A stretch of DNA of 54,894 bases from a virus, in IMG/VR virus record IMGVR_UViG_3300031951_000204, positions 1 to 54,894 of that record. One strand, 5' to 3'. How positions within the stretch are numbered: the stretch's first letter is position 1; the number at the start of each line of letters is the position of its first letter. The translations under genes and the position numbers were made by a program. Shown in pieces: positions 1 through 7,983 of the stretch. The notes below the pieces were generated by a model. It was not told the DNA's origin, searched no databases, and was given only the letters and a program-made list of their open reading frames with translations.

Positions 1-427
1 GCCATTTCTCAATGCGCGGGTCTTGGGAGGGGATGCGCCGTGGTTCCTGATCGTGCAGGCACCAGCGGGAGACGTTGAAGAGACTCAGGCGCTTTTCCTT
101 GAGTCCGTATCCGCGCTGGATGCCGCTTCCCCACCACTCGCCGCGGTGGATGCCGGGGCCAAGCGCCATCAACGAGCGTTGACGTTCTTCAACCCATCTT
201 GCGAATCCGTGGTTGTCATTTTGAGGGGTGATCCAGCGGGTGCGCGATCCGGCCAGCATCGACCAGCTTGCGCCGTCCTGATGCCATGAGCAAATCGCTT
301 CTCTGTATGGCTGTCCGCCATCCTCGATGATGGCGATGGTGGCATTGGTCCCGTCGATCTTTTCAGTGATGATGCAATCGCGGAAAAGGCGCGGGATTTT
401 TGGGAATGGTTCAAATGTCGGTGTCAT
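1..427 (-). CDS. RNA ligase family protein (3' end beyond window)
   Basis: The open frame starts at ATG 427 and runs off the left edge, so only the N-terminal 142 residues are seen. The ligase motif EKIDGTN gives the expected nucleotidyl-accepting lysine, K23, in the KxDG signature of RNA/DNA ligases. Further on, GEWWGSGIQRGYGL and RLSLFNVSRW fit the later nucleotidyltransferase motifs of the RNA_ligase (Rnl2-like) family. Such phage enzymes seal RNA nicks, for example after host tRNA cleavage. The start overlaps the upstream stop by ATGA, so it is probably translationally coupled. The family call rests on motifs only. Confidence 0.75.
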   Translation of the reverse strand, partial: MTPTFEPFPKIPRLFRDCIITEKIDGTNATIAIIEDGGQPYREAICSWHQDGASWSMLAGSRTRWITPQNDNHGFARWVEERQRSLMALGPGIHRGEWWGSGIQRGYGLKEKRLSLFNVSRWCLHDQEPRRIPSQDPRIEKW

Positions 428-636
428 GGTGTGTCGTGGATATGGATTCCGTCTTTGGTGACGAAGGTTTCGCGTGAAGTGAGGTGGTAGAGTTCGCACA
501 CGTCGCACTGGTAAACGTAGAGTTTGCCGGTGCGGTGTTGGCGGTTCGGGTTGTTCATCAGGTGCAGGATGAAGACCTCCGCATGAACCTTGAGGCGGAA
601 CGCCTTTTTCTTGCGGCAGACTTCGGCGGCGGTCAT
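424..636 (-). CDS. Small CxxC phage protein, unknown function
   Basis: This 70-residue protein has a basic N-terminal half and a single knuckle, YQCDVCELYHLTS (residues about 42-54). Many phage genomes carry small proteins with a Cys-x-x-Cys-x-x-x-H-L-T core that may bind zinc. It overlaps both neighbours by ATGA and sits between the HNH nuclease and RNA ligase genes, so it belongs to their operon. No specific function can be assigned. Confidence 0.7.
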   Translation of the reverse strand: MTAAEVCRKKKAFRLKVHAEVFILHLMNNPNRQHRTGKLYVYQCDVCELYHLTSRETFVTKDGIHIHDTP

Positions 637-965
637 AATGGCAAAAGAGGTTCGGTGAGTTGGCGTTTAGCCTCGCGGGTGAGGCGGGCGTTTTCGACAT
701 GCTCTTTGATGTCGTGTCGCAAGTGGCAGCGTTGGCAAAGATGGGCAAGGTTCTCGGCCCGGATGTCATGCTTGTCGTGCTTGTCCGCATTCATGGCGAA
801 TGGCTCGCCAAGGTGGGCGGTGGTGAGAATGACCTTGCTGCCGGTGATTGGATGCGGAGCATAATTCTCCGCTCCACACCACTCACACAAATCACGCGAC
901 CGGCGGCGGATGACGCGCACAACGCGCTTCCAGTTGCGAGGGTAGCGGTTCCAATCGACCGGCAT
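633..965 (-). CDS. HNH endonuclease
   Basis: A 110-residue protein with two zinc-type cysteine pairs (CEWC near residue 27 and CQRC near residue 77). The HNH core is visible as TTAHL followed by LAHLCQRCHLRHD. HNH nucleases of this size cut DNA using one divalent metal. In phages they act in packaging, recombination or as free-standing homing enzymes. This one lies far from the terminase, in the metabolism operon, which argues against a direct packaging role. Its stop overlaps the next start (ATGA), and it follows the ASCH-like gene by 3 bp. Confidence 0.85.
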   Translation of the reverse strand: MPVDWNRYPRNWKRVVRVIRRRSRDLCEWCGAENYAPHPITGSKVILTTAHLGEPFAMNADKHDKHDIRAENLAHLCQRCHLRHDIKEHVENARLTREAKRQLTEPLLPL

Positions 966-968
966 GAT

Positions 969-1721
969 TCAGATGCGTTTGAATGAGATTTTCCATACCC
1001 AAGGATTAGAGCTCCAGCTTCCGGTGCCGTTGATGGCTTCCCACAAGACGGCATAAGCGCCTCGCGCTGTGGCCCATGTAATGCGCTCGCGGTCGGACGG
1101 AAATTTCGGGTCATCTCCATAGGTGAAGTCTTCGGGCATCGAAAGCGCAAGAGCGCCAATGTTCAGCTTGGGGAAATTGAAAATGACATTGAAGAGAGCT
1201 TCAAGCGGATGACCGACTCGCCCAATCCCCTCCGCCCACGCATCGCTTTCGCTGATGTCCTGCAATCGCTCGGCGCGGATGGATTCGATTTCCATCGCGA
1301 TGCGGCTGGCCCATCGAGGCATGAGAAGGCAAGGAATGGTTTTGCTTTCCGCCCATGGCCGGGGATCAGGCTTGAGTCTGCATCGTTGCACTTCGGCATC
1401 CGTCATGTGACGAAAGCAGGTTTTTTTTCCTTCCGCGTAAGCGATGATCGCGCCTTGAGCGGGGGATTCTTTGACGCATGTATCAAGGTGGAATGCGCCA
1501 AGGTGGAAGTTTTCCTTCACCCATAGCCTGTCTCCGGGCTTGCCGTAAGGGCAGCGCATGGCAAACGATTGAAGTGGAGGATGGCACATTGGAACCGGGC
1601 CTTGATCGGTGTGCCGCACGGCCATGGGTTGCGGTTTCACAATCCGCCGCGTCTGAGTCTTTCGACCATCGAGGATGGCGCGGACCATCGGCGCGGACAT
1701 GAGTATCGGGCGCTCTTTCAT
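969..1721 (-). CDS. ASCH/PUA-like phage protein
   Basis: The 250-residue protein begins with the segment KERPILMSAPMVRAILDGRK followed by TQTRRIVKPQP. This is the hallmark of a widespread phage family with an ASCH (PUA-like) fold. ASCH domains are thought to bind RNA or modified nucleotides; the phage members have no settled function. The conserved GxKTQTRR stretch lies within the first 30 residues. The rest contains Trp-rich motifs (VKENFHLG, SRIAMEIESIRAERL) typical of the family. The start overlaps the stop of the upstream nuclease gene by 4 bp. Confidence 0.75.
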   Translation of the reverse strand: MKERPILMSAPMVRAILDGRKTQTRRIVKPQPMAVRHTDQGPVPMCHPPLQSFAMRCPYGKPGDRLWVKENFHLGAFHLDTCVKESPAQGAIIAYAEGKKTCFRHMTDAEVQRCRLKPDPRPWAESKTIPCLLMPRWASRIAMEIESIRAERLQDISESDAWAEGIGRVGHPLEALFNVIFNFPKLNIGALALSMPEDFTYGDDPKFPSDRERITWATARGAYAVLWEAINGTGSWSSNPWVWKISFKRI

Positions 1722-2497
1722 GGCGTGTAATCCTTTTCAAAGCACCACAGGCGGAAGCAGGCATGGAAGGCATCCAGCGCAGCCGGGCCGTTGTCCCATT
1801 GCTTGACATAGACATCCCCCGGCACGTCTGCCGGGATGATGACGGAAATCAGGTCCGGCGGGTTATCCCCCTCTTCCTTCAATGCGTCCGCATAGGCGGC
1901 AAGCTGCATGGCCCACTCCTTGTAAAAGCCGGGGGCGCGCTTGCCTTTGAGTCGCTGGGATTTGAAGTCGATCACCGCGCGGCGTCCGTTCTTTCGGATC
2001 GCATACAGGTCGAGGCGTCCGGCATAGCCAAGCTCGCCAACAACCGATTGCTCGGCGGAAATCGTGGTTTCGATTTCCTCTTTCAGCCATTTTTCCACGC
2101 CGCGGACGTAATCCAGAATCTCGCCCGTGGCGGTGAATGCCCCGGTGGTGGCGTAGGATTCAACCTGCTCGTGCAAGAGCGTTCCCCATTCGGCAGCCTC
2201 GCGCCCGATGCGGTCGCTTTCCTCGGCAATGCGGGAATGCCATTGCTCTTCCGGTTCGCCGGGATTTTGCGGGGTGGTGAGCGCCGCGCGGATCGCGTTG
2301 TCCTGCAACCATGTTGTGAGCGCGGGCTTGGCTTTCATGCCCAAGATATTCGTGACTGACGGCACAAGGTTCATCTTGCGCGCGTCCGCCACGGTGGTTG
2401 GGCGCGGCAGCCCGGTGGATTTTCCAATGACCTCGTGACAGGCGGTGCCGTCACGGTGATACCAGTGGGAGCTTTCAGCTTTGCGGTTGATCTTCAT
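1718..2497 (-). CDS. PD-(D/E)XK nuclease (Cas4/RecB-like exonuclease)
   Basis: This 259-residue protein shows the nuclease core in order: GTLLHEQVES (conserved His, about residue 107), GELGYAGRLDLYA (motif II Asp) and AVIDFKSQ (motif III D-x-K) followed by the QLAAYADAL helix (motif IV, Q-x-x-x-Y). That is the signature of Cas4/RecB-type and phage PD-(D/E)XK exonucleases, which degrade or process DNA ends. With the SMC-like ATPase, ssDNA-binding-like and Sak4-like genes in the same operon, it probably serves phage recombination. The start ATG directly follows a CCCCAACAAAAC leader, with no Shine-Dalgarno. Confidence 0.85.
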   Translation of the reverse strand: MKINRKAESSHWYHRDGTACHEVIGKSTGLPRPTTVADARKMNLVPSVTNILGMKAKPALTTWLQDNAIRAALTTPQNPGEPEEQWHSRIAEESDRIGREAAEWGTLLHEQVESYATTGAFTATGEILDYVRGVEKWLKEEIETTISAEQSVVGELGYAGRLDLYAIRKNGRRAVIDFKSQRLKGKRAPGFYKEWAMQLAAYADALKEEGDNPPDLISVIIPADVPGDVYVKQWDNGPAALDAFHACFRLWCFEKDYTP

Positions 2498-2687
2498 GTT
2501 TTGTTGGGGCTTCGGGTCCGAGAATGATGGCGGCTTTGCGGGCGAATGGGACGCCCTTCACGTTGCTTGCTGCAAGGTAGGCTTTCAGCACTTCCGCGCT
2601 TTCCGCGGCAATGATGATGACCTTGCCTTGATGGTCGGTGAAGGTGGCAACGCCGATGAAGGAGTTTTCTGAGGATGGTTCGCTCAT
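2475..2687 (-). CDS. Hypothetical 70-residue protein
   Basis: A small protein with a predicted beta-alpha core (FIGVATFTDHQGKVIIIAAE, then an alanine-rich helix) and a charged C-terminus. A clear GGAGG lies eight bases before the ATG, in contrast to the SD-less genes around it. It overlaps the nuclease gene downstream by 23 bp and the SMC-like gene upstream by 4 bp. I do not recognise the family. Confidence 0.6.
   Translation of the reverse strand: MSEPSSENSFIGVATFTDHQGKVIIIAAESAEVLKAYLAASNVKGVPFARKAAIILGPEAPTKHEDQPQS
2495..2509 (-). promoter_or_regulatory. CCCCAACAAAAC start-codon leader (class B motif)
   Basis: On the minus strand CCCCAACAAAACATGAAG places the motif directly against the ATG of the PD-(D/E)XK nuclease gene. 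The same arrangement, with CGAAAC in place of CAAAAC, is found at four other minus-strand starts. It probably marks the translation initiation region. Confidence 0.5.
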
Positions 2688-3970
2688 GGCGCGACCTCCT
2701 TCCCGTCCACATAGGCAATCGCGCCGTCCTCAATGTGTAGCCCCTCATTGCCGGGCGATTCCGAGAATTTTTCGATCCAACATTGGAACCCGCGCTCCGC
2801 GGCAAGGCCGGAGAGCATCTTGAGGTTGGCGGAGTTCATCAAAGCGCCCTCGCGGATCAGGATGATTCGCAGGTCCGGGTTTTGACTCATAGCGACCAAT
2901 GCCGAAATCCTGATTTGCTCCGCGGTGGAAAGCTGGGAGAAGAACACGCCGTTCATCAACACTCCTTCATCCGTCAGTTCCAGCCCGTCGATGGGAAGCG
3001 CGGCTTCCTTGATGGCGTTCGACTTCTCGATGTCGATTTCCTCAATCCGCCGGTCCAGCGTGGCATACTCTGAGCGAAGCTTTGTCACGCGCTCGGAAAG
3101 TTCCTTGTGCTTGCGCGCTTGGCGCACGGCGCGGTTGGTTTCGTCAACCTTGGCGATGGCGTTGCGGGCTTCGGTGATTTGCTCCGGCGCGGGCGCGGCA
3201 CCCTTGGCCTTGGCGTATTCCTCACGCGCGAGGATGCTTGCGTCGTCAGCGTCCTTGAACTCAACGCGGGCCTCCGCCATTTCTTTTTCAATCTGTTCGA
3301 TGCGTGAAATAGCATCCCGGCGGCGCTTGTCTGCCGCTACGGAATCGCTGGCGAGTTTTTCAACCACCCGCGCCTTGGATTCCAAATCTGACAGCGTGCC
3401 CACCAGTTCGGCGGCGCTCACTTCCTCGGACGGCACGCCCTCCGAGGGTTCCGGCACGGCGGTAAGCTGGGCGGCGGCTTCTTTGCCGTCGCGGCCTACC
3501 GTAGTGCGTTCGACATAATATCTAGCGCGTTTGGCGTCGAGGTCGGAGAAGTCCAGCCCGGCGGCGGCTTTCAGCGCCTCCACTTGATCCCTCGGCTTGA
3601 GGCGGGTGAACTCCAAAGGATCAAAAGCGTAGTTGCCAAGCAGGCCGTTGAGGAAAGTTTGCGCCTTCTGCACCGGCAATCCTTCCGCGGTGGTCAGGGT
3701 GAGGTAGCTGCCTTTCTTCGTGATCTTGCGTTCCAGCAGGTATTCCGCTTTGTCAGCGCCAAGCGTGAGCTTGATGTTGGCTGCCGGGCGTCCGTGGCGG
3801 ATGGGATCATCCAAGCCGGTGTTGGACAGCGCAAGGAGGATGCCGTCGAGCACGGAGCTTTTTCCTTGGCCGTTGTCGCCGGTCAGGATCACGGGCTTGC
3901 CGGTGGCAGGGTCAATCTCGATGGCGGAGATTCGTTTCAGGTCGTTGATTTCCAAATGTAAAATGTTCAT
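2684..3970 (-). CDS. SMC/Rad50-like AAA ATPase
   Basis: The 428-residue protein begins with a RecF/SMC-type ATP-binding head: ILHLEINDLKRISAIEID, then Walker A GDNGQGKS at residues 31-38. A central charged coiled-coil region (about 185-310) follows, then the signature-like FFSQLSTAEQIRISAL. The Walker B area (LRIILIREGALMN) is degenerate, with no acidic pair. Related phage proteins, sometimes annotated as chromosome-segregation SMC, sit beside exonucleases and recombinases, and a role in DNA end processing is plausible. The start follows an A-rich leader (CCAACACAAAAAGAC) rather than Shine-Dalgarno. Confidence 0.8.
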   Translation of the reverse strand: MNILHLEINDLKRISAIEIDPATGKPVILTGDNGQGKSSVLDGILLALSNTGLDDPIRHGRPAANIKLTLGADKAEYLLERKITKKGSYLTLTTAEGLPVQKAQTFLNGLLGNYAFDPLEFTRLKPRDQVEALKAAAGLDFSDLDAKRARYYVERTTVGRDGKEAAAQLTAVPEPSEGVPSEEVSAAELVGTLSDLESKARVVEKLASDSVAADKRRRDAISRIEQIEKEMAEARVEFKDADDASILAREEYAKAKGAAPAPEQITEARNAIAKVDETNRAVRQARKHKELSERVTKLRSEYATLDRRIEEIDIEKSNAIKEAALPIDGLELTDEGVLMNGVFFSQLSTAEQIRISALVAMSQNPDLRIILIREGALMNSANLKMLSGLAAERGFQCWIEKFSESPGNEGLHIEDGAIAYVDGKEVAP

Positions 3971-3985
3971 GTCTTTTTGTGTTGG

Positions 3986-4165
3986 TTAGAAGCGTGCGAT
4001 TTTGGCTTGAAGGCTGGCGCGGATAGCGACGAGTTGATTCAGGTGGCGCGTTCCCGCTCGTGGCTTGTATCGCCTTATTTGTTTCATCACTTGGATGTCT
4101 CCGGAGGTGTTGGCAAGTTGCGTTTGGAGGCTGGCAAGAGCCTCGGTTCTTTGTGCGGTGTGCAT
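3986..4165 (-). CDS. Small basic protein, 59 residues
   Basis: ATG 4165 to TAA 3986 encodes a 59-residue, lysine- and arginine-rich, probably all-helical protein (MHTAQRTEALASLQTQLAN... KIARF). It ends 15 bp before the SMC-like gene, in the same direction and at operon spacing. No other frame in this interval gives a better gene. I do not recognise the family. Confidence 0.55.
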   Translation of the reverse strand: MHTAQRTEALASLQTQLANTSGDIQVMKQIRRYKPRAGTRHLNQLVAIRASLQAKIARF

Positions 4166-4213
4166 GGTTCGGACTTTTGTGAGAATGGGTGAAGTGGGAG
4201 GCAGTTTATCGCC

Positions 4214-4378
4214 TCAATCGGTGCGTGCCGCTTTTGCTTGCGCCGCTGGCCGCTGTTTCCCGTGCTTTCGCTGCGTGTCACTCCACGCCGCCACTTCGTT
4301 TGTGCCGTCTCTCCGGCTGGTCACGCTGTTCCTGCCCGCGTTTGGCGCATCAGTATGTTCGCCCCTGCCACTTGCCAT
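4214..4378 (-). CDS. Possible small ORF, 54 residues
   Basis: The 290-bp stretch between the 59-residue gene and the ssDNA-binding-like gene holds one same-strand ORF starting at ATG 4378 with a weak GAAGGG upstream. The product would be hydrophilic (MASGRGEHTDAPNAGRNSVT...) and Arg/Lys-rich. Codon usage is not convincing, and the stretch may instead be a spacer. Nothing else was seen in it. Confidence 0.3.
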   Translation of the reverse strand: MASGRGEHTDAPNAGRNSVTSRRDGTNEVAAWSDTQRKHGKQRPAAQAKAARTD

Positions 4379-4457
4379 CCCTTCACGGATCGCGCAGGAA
4401 ATGGCCTGCTCTGAGTTGGTCCGCTACTGGCATCGGGGCTTATGGTTGGGAAATGGT

Positions 4458-4964
4458 CTAAAATGGAATATCATCCGATTCATCCTCCACCGGAGCGGAA
4501 GGCGGCTGGGCCTTGGCTGGCGGCGTGGAAACCGTCGATCCCTTCACGGCTGGCTTGTCGTAAAGGAAAGTCTCGATCTTGTTGCGGTCGTAATCCTTCG
4601 TTTTGCCTTGCACGCGCTCGATGCCAAGGCGTGCGGTGCCGCGCTGTTTCATTATCCACTTGATGAAGTCAGGCGACTCGAAATCCACCTTGCGGCCCGG
4701 ATCAATCGACCCGCCGCAAATGCACTTGAGGAACTGGTTGATCTTCCACGCGGCGGCGTCGGAGAAAACAAAGTTCTCATAGACGTGAACCTTGTGATCG
4801 TCCGGGCCGTGGAACTCAAACTTGACCGGCAGCATGGCATGGCCGGTTTTCTGAGTGGTGGTCATGGCGTTCACTTCAAGCAGAATGAACGGGTAATCCC
4901 CCTTGGGAAGCGGCTCAAAGCTCTTTTCCTCGGGTTCCTGATAGGTGTAATTGCGTGGGTCCAT
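4458..4964 (-). CDS. ssDNA-binding-like protein (DUF669 type)
   Basis: The 168-residue protein has a beta-rich body beginning FEPLPKGDYPFILLEVNA, a Pro/Ala-rich linker (KGSTVSTPPAKAQPPSAPVE) and an acidic tail ending ESDDIPF. The tail closely resembles the DDDIPF tip by which SSB proteins recruit partners. Phage proteins of this kind lie beside recombinases and are thought to coat single-stranded DNA. Here it lies between the DUF2303-type and SMC-like genes, consistent with a recombination/replication role. The OB fold itself is inferred, not visible as a motif. Confidence 0.65.
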   Translation of the reverse strand: MDPRNYTYQEPEEKSFEPLPKGDYPFILLEVNAMTTTQKTGHAMLPVKFEFHGPDDHKVHVYENFVFSDAAAWKINQFLKCICGGSIDPGRKVDFESPDFIKWIMKQRGTARLGIERVQGKTKDYDRNKIETFLYDKPAVKGSTVSTPPAKAQPPSAPVEDESDDIPF

Positions 4965-4966
4965 GG

Positions 4967-5791
4967 TTATGCGGTGTAAATGTGGCTTTCAATGAGTGGG
5001 CGGGGAAGCGTGCGGATTGATCCGCGAATGACTGGCGGGAGGCTCTTGTTTTTCGCTCGCAGGCTAGCGGTGAGAGACTTCACCACTTCGTCAAACGCGA
5101 GTTCCGCGATATTGTCGCAATGCAGGAGCTTGACCTCGAAAGACAGCTTGCCCTCTTGGATGCGGTAGCGGAACAAGCCGGAAACCTCAAACGTGGTGGA
5201 TTCCTCCGCGCCCTTGAATACGGGGATGCGGAGTTTCAACCCGGATGGAACGCGCACGTCCCCCGCGGCCTTGGCGTCCGTGGTTTCCTCCCAGCAAAGC
5301 GAGGTGTCGCCATTTTGCAGGCGCACGGCATTGGTGAAGGAAACCTTGCGCATACCTGACAGGCTGGTGGCCACGGTTAGCACGTCGGCGGCTTTCGGTT
5401 CCATGATGTCATCAAGGTGCTCTTCGATGAACTCCGCGAACTTCTGTTGTGTGAGCGGCTGGCCGCTGATGCGCGTCCAGTCCTGCCATTCGCGGGTGAA
5501 TTGCAGCGGGAATGTGGCGGAGTGCTCTCCCCATCCGTTCACTTCGTTGTCGTGCCAATCGAAAATCGCGGCAATGTTCATTGCGCTCAGACTGGCGAGC
5601 ACGACGGTTTGGTCGCTGAGGTGCAGCCAGATGTAATCAAGCAGCGCGTCGATGGATTCCGCCTGAACGTGCCCTTTCGGGTAATCGGGCAGCGTGAAAA
5701 GCTCGTCGGGGACGATCTTGTGACCGGGCGGGATGGACACCCCGCCTTTGTTGTTTGGAACGCGCAGGGCGTTGATGAGTTCTTGGATCAT
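4967..5791 (-). CDS. DUF2303 (YfdQ-like) protein
   Basis: The 274-residue sequence carries features of the phage DUF2303 family: an early HVQAESIDALLDYI, then IFDWHDNEVNGWGEHSATF, the helix LTQQKFAEFIEEHLDDI, and a beta-rich C-terminal half (LKLRIPVFKG... FEVSGLFRYRI). Family members are conserved in phage early regions near recombination genes, with no established biochemistry. The stop precedes the ssDNA-binding-like start by 2 bp, so the two are co-transcribed. Confidence 0.75.
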   Translation of the reverse strand: MIQELINALRVPNNKGGVSIPPGHKIVPDELFTLPDYPKGHVQAESIDALLDYIWLHLSDQTVVLASLSAMNIAAIFDWHDNEVNGWGEHSATFPLQFTREWQDWTRISGQPLTQQKFAEFIEEHLDDIMEPKAADVLTVATSLSGMRKVSFTNAVRLQNGDTSLCWEETTDAKAAGDVRVPSGLKLRIPVFKGAEESTTFEVSGLFRYRIQEGKLSFEVKLLHCDNIAELAFDEVVKSLTASLRAKNKSLPPVIRGSIRTLPRPLIESHIYTA

Positions 5792-5795
5792 GGTT

Positions 5796-6083
5796 TTAGA
5801 GGCGGATTTCGTCGGTGAGGTTGTTGAGGTTGTCGGTGTTGCGGGTTATGCGGGTCAGAATTTCCGTGAGCACTTCTTCAAGGTGGCTGACGGCTGGTTG
5901 ATCGCGTACGTCTTTCATGTTGGTCGGACAGGCAGGATGGGAGAGCCGGATTCTTTCAGTGCGGCATGCAAGGCGCTCGACAGCTTCCGAGTTGCACAGA
6001 ATGGCGGTGTTGATTTGATTCAAAATGCTATCCACCGGACTGGAAATCGGTTCAGTCATGGCGCAGTCTTGATATTTTGACAT
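5796..6083 (-). CDS. Hypothetical small protein
   Basis: 95 residues from ATG 6083, or 87 if the internal ATG at 6059 (MTEPISSP) is used. It is mostly helical, with two potential coiled-coil stretches (SILNQINTAILCNSEAVERL and SHLEEVLTEILTRITRNTDN). It lies 5 bp upstream of the DUF2303-type gene in the same operon. Function unknown. Confidence 0.6.
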   Translation of the reverse strand: MSKYQDCAMTEPISSPVDSILNQINTAILCNSEAVERLACRTERIRLSHPACPTNMKDVRDQPAVSHLEEVLTEILTRITRNTDNLNNLTDEIRL

Positions 6084-6087
6084 GGCT

Positions 6088-6444
6088 TTACTGGTTGGCG
6101 GCTTTTGGGGTGACTACCTTCGGCTTTTCACCGAACGGCAGCTTGAGTTGCTTCGGGTTGTCGCGGACAAGCTGGCCCTCGTGGACGAAGAACATGCTGG
6201 GCGCGATGTCGGGCACGGGAACGCTGCATTTCACGGTTCCGGAGACTTCCACTTGGCCGGAGTCATGGCCGCGCGGTTTGATTTCCAGCGTCAGGGTAAG
6301 CGTGCCTTTTTTGGCAGTCTCGCCTACGGCGGCGACAAGTTCCGCAAGTTGCTCGCTTGCCTGTTCGGCAAGGTCGCCATGGGAGACTTCTGACAGGGTG
6401 CGGGCAAACATATTGCTCGGCAGTTGGTCGGTTTCTTCACTCAT
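6088..6444 (-). CDS. Hypothetical phage early protein
   Basis: 118 residues. An N-terminal helix (FARTLSEVSHGDLAEQASEQL) is followed by a beta region TLTLTLEIKPRG ... VEVSGTVKCSVPVPD and the tail MFFVHEGQLVRDNPKQLKLPF. The same overall pattern is frequent in phage early operons next to Sak4/Erf-type recombinases, but no role is established. It overlaps the Sak4-like gene by 8 bp. The leader CCCCAACCAACCGAAACCA before its ATG again lacks Shine-Dalgarno. Confidence 0.65.
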   Translation of the reverse strand: MSEETDQLPSNMFARTLSEVSHGDLAEQASEQLAELVAAVGETAKKGTLTLTLEIKPRGHDSGQVEVSGTVKCSVPVPDIAPSMFFVHEGQLVRDNPKQLKLPFGEKPKVVTPKAANQ

Positions 6445-7402
6445 TGGTTTCGGTTGGTTGGGGTTCGGGTTGATTCTTTTCGGCGGCGTGCTCGGTCACG
6501 GCTTTGCGGAAGGCGTCTGCTTTGTTCAGGATGTTCTTGCGCTTGGCTTCCTTGAGGTCTGAGAGCTTTTGCCCTTCCAAGAGCCAGCCGATTGACAGGA
6601 GGTATGCTGTCGCGTCGTCCTCGATGCCCTTGAACACGCGGGCGAGGTCGTCCGTGCTGGCGTGGACCTTGGCGACCGCGGCGCGGGCGGCGAAGTCGTC
6701 CCATGACAGTTCCATTTCGGATGGAAGGTCGAAGCGGGACTTGGCGAGGAATCCGGGGCGCTCTTCCGTGAACATCACGCGCTTGCCCTCTCCCATGGCG
6801 CGGGCTTTCTTCGCGCCCTTTTCCTTGCGGAATGATTGATCGAACTTGGCGAAGAACATACAATCCACCGCCTCATGCCACGCCGCGGCGGCTTGCTGGT
6901 GCATCTTGAGCAAGTAGCGGTCATACCGCTCGCCCTCGATAACATCCTCCACCGTCTTGACGATGGCATGGCCGAGCGTGACCACGTTCATCTTGTTACG
7001 CAGGCGCTTGAGCTTCTTGAAATACTCAACCCATTGTTCGGTCGCGCGGACGTATCCCTTGCCGAAACCTCCGTCGATTTCCTCAATCGAATTGCAACGG
7101 GCCTCCTTGCAGAGAAACGCCCAAAGCAGGGGTTCCAATCCGTTCACGGTGTCGATCACCGCAGTTTCAAAATCGTGCGTCTCGTTTTGCAACGTGTCGA
7201 TGGCCGCGATTGCCTGTTGCCAGTTCTCAAGGATTGGGAGGCGGGCAACGTCCATCGTGCCGGTGCCGTCGTCAGTGCCGATGAAGATGGGCTTCGGTGC
7301 GGCGGCGGCGAATGTGGACTTGCCCACGCCGCCGGGGCCGTAAAGTCCGATGAAGTGAGGTCGGGCGATTGGCCCGCGGGTAATTTGTGATAACATGCTC
7401 AT
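6437..7402 (-). CDS. RecA-like ATPase, Sak4-type
   Basis: Starting at ATG 7402 the protein has 321 residues, with Walker A GPGGVGKST at 22-30, a Walker B-like FETAVIDTVNG near residue 82, and a sensor-like MNVVTLGHAI. This is the phage nucleotide-binding or Sak4 family of RecA-like core proteins that support single-strand annealing recombination. Its neighbour set (ssDNA-binding-like protein, nuclease, SMC-like ATPase) agrees. An upstream in-frame start would extend into the MarR gene and is less likely. The leader CCCAACCAAATAAAGAC precedes the chosen ATG. Confidence 0.75.
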   Translation of the reverse strand: MSMLSQITRGPIARPHFIGLYGPGGVGKSTFAAAAPKPIFIGTDDGTGTMDVARLPILENWQQAIAAIDTLQNETHDFETAVIDTVNGLEPLLWAFLCKEARCNSIEEIDGGFGKGYVRATEQWVEYFKKLKRLRNKMNVVTLGHAIVKTVEDVIEGERYDRYLLKMHQQAAAAWHEAVDCMFFAKFDQSFRKEKGAKKARAMGEGKRVMFTEERPGFLAKSRFDLPSEMELSWDDFAARAAVAKVHASTDDLARVFKGIEDDATAYLLSIGWLLEGQKLSDLKEAKRKNILNKADAFRKAVTEHAAEKNQPEPQPTETNE

Positions 7403-7406
7403 GTCT

Positions 7407-7703
7407 TTATTTGGTTGGGAAAATGCGGGCGAGGCAGGCAAGCCCCTCGGTGGTGATCTGGACGATGATGATGCGGCGATCCGTTTGATGCTTTTCGCGG
7501 CGCACGAGATTCATCTTTTCAAGCTGGTCAATCAGGCCGGTTGCGGCAGCGGTCGAAAACCCCACCTTGTCGGCAATGGTCGTCATTTTCACGCCGTTGT
7601 CAGAGTGACCGATAAGCGTCAAAGCGTGAACCACAGTGACCGCATTGATGTTCTCCTCGCGTGCGCGGCGACACGCCTGCATAAACTGTTCGGTGAAGTT
7701 CAT
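7407..7703 (-). CDS. MarR-like winged-helix regulator
   Basis: 98 residues from ATG 7703, which has a GGAGG eight bases upstream. The order of elements fits a MarR-type winged helix: an N-terminal helix, ITALTLIG-like HALTLIGHSDNGVKMTTIADKVG, the recognition helix STAAATGLIDQLEKMNLV, then the wing RREKHQTDRRIIIVQIT. MarR proteins usually bind palindromic operators as dimers. This one has a short C-terminus for dimerisation. It precedes the Sak4-like gene by 4 bp and may control that operon. Confidence 0.75.
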   Translation of the reverse strand: MNFTEQFMQACRRAREENINAVTVVHALTLIGHSDNGVKMTTIADKVGFSTAAATGLIDQLEKMNLVRREKHQTDRRIIIVQITTEGLACLARIFPTK

Positions 7704-7882
7704 GCCCTGCCTCCATTTCCATACCAAGCGGAGGCGCAGAAAAAGACGCAGGCCATGACCCAAGCTCCAGCCACGGCAAAGCCGTTTCGCTGAGTGATGG
7801 CGTAAAGGCCAAGTGCGACGGACGCCAAAAACATGATGGCGCATGACAGACAGACGGTTGATGGGTGGATTTTCATATTCAT
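7700..7882 (-). CDS. Small two-helix membrane protein
   Basis: 60 residues with two predicted membrane segments (about 11-29, CLSCAIMFLASVALGLYAI, and 35-54, FAVAGAWVMACVFFCASAWY) and a short polar turn. The start ATG 7882 lies directly after CCCAACGAAAC, the class B leader. The stop overlaps the MarR start by ATGA. Size and topology would allow a holin-like or membrane-regulatory role, but nothing else in the neighbourhood is lysis-related, so I assign none. Confidence 0.6.
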   Translation of the reverse strand: MNMKIHPSTVCLSCAIMFLASVALGLYAITQRNGFAVAGAWVMACVFFCASAWYGNGGRA

Positions 7883-7893
7883 GTTTCGTTGGG
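7880..7893 (-). promoter_or_regulatory. CCCAACGAAAC start-codon leader (class B motif)
   Basis: The minus strand reads CCCAACGAAACATGAATATG. The conserved motif abuts the ATG of the two-helix membrane protein, as at three other CGAAAC starts. Confidence 0.5.
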
Positions 7894-7983
7894 TTCCTCT
7901 CTTCTCCGGCTCATTTTGAAACCACACAGGGCAGGCATTGTTTTACTTGGCCGCCACCCAAGCGTTTGAAGAGAGGAAATCTT

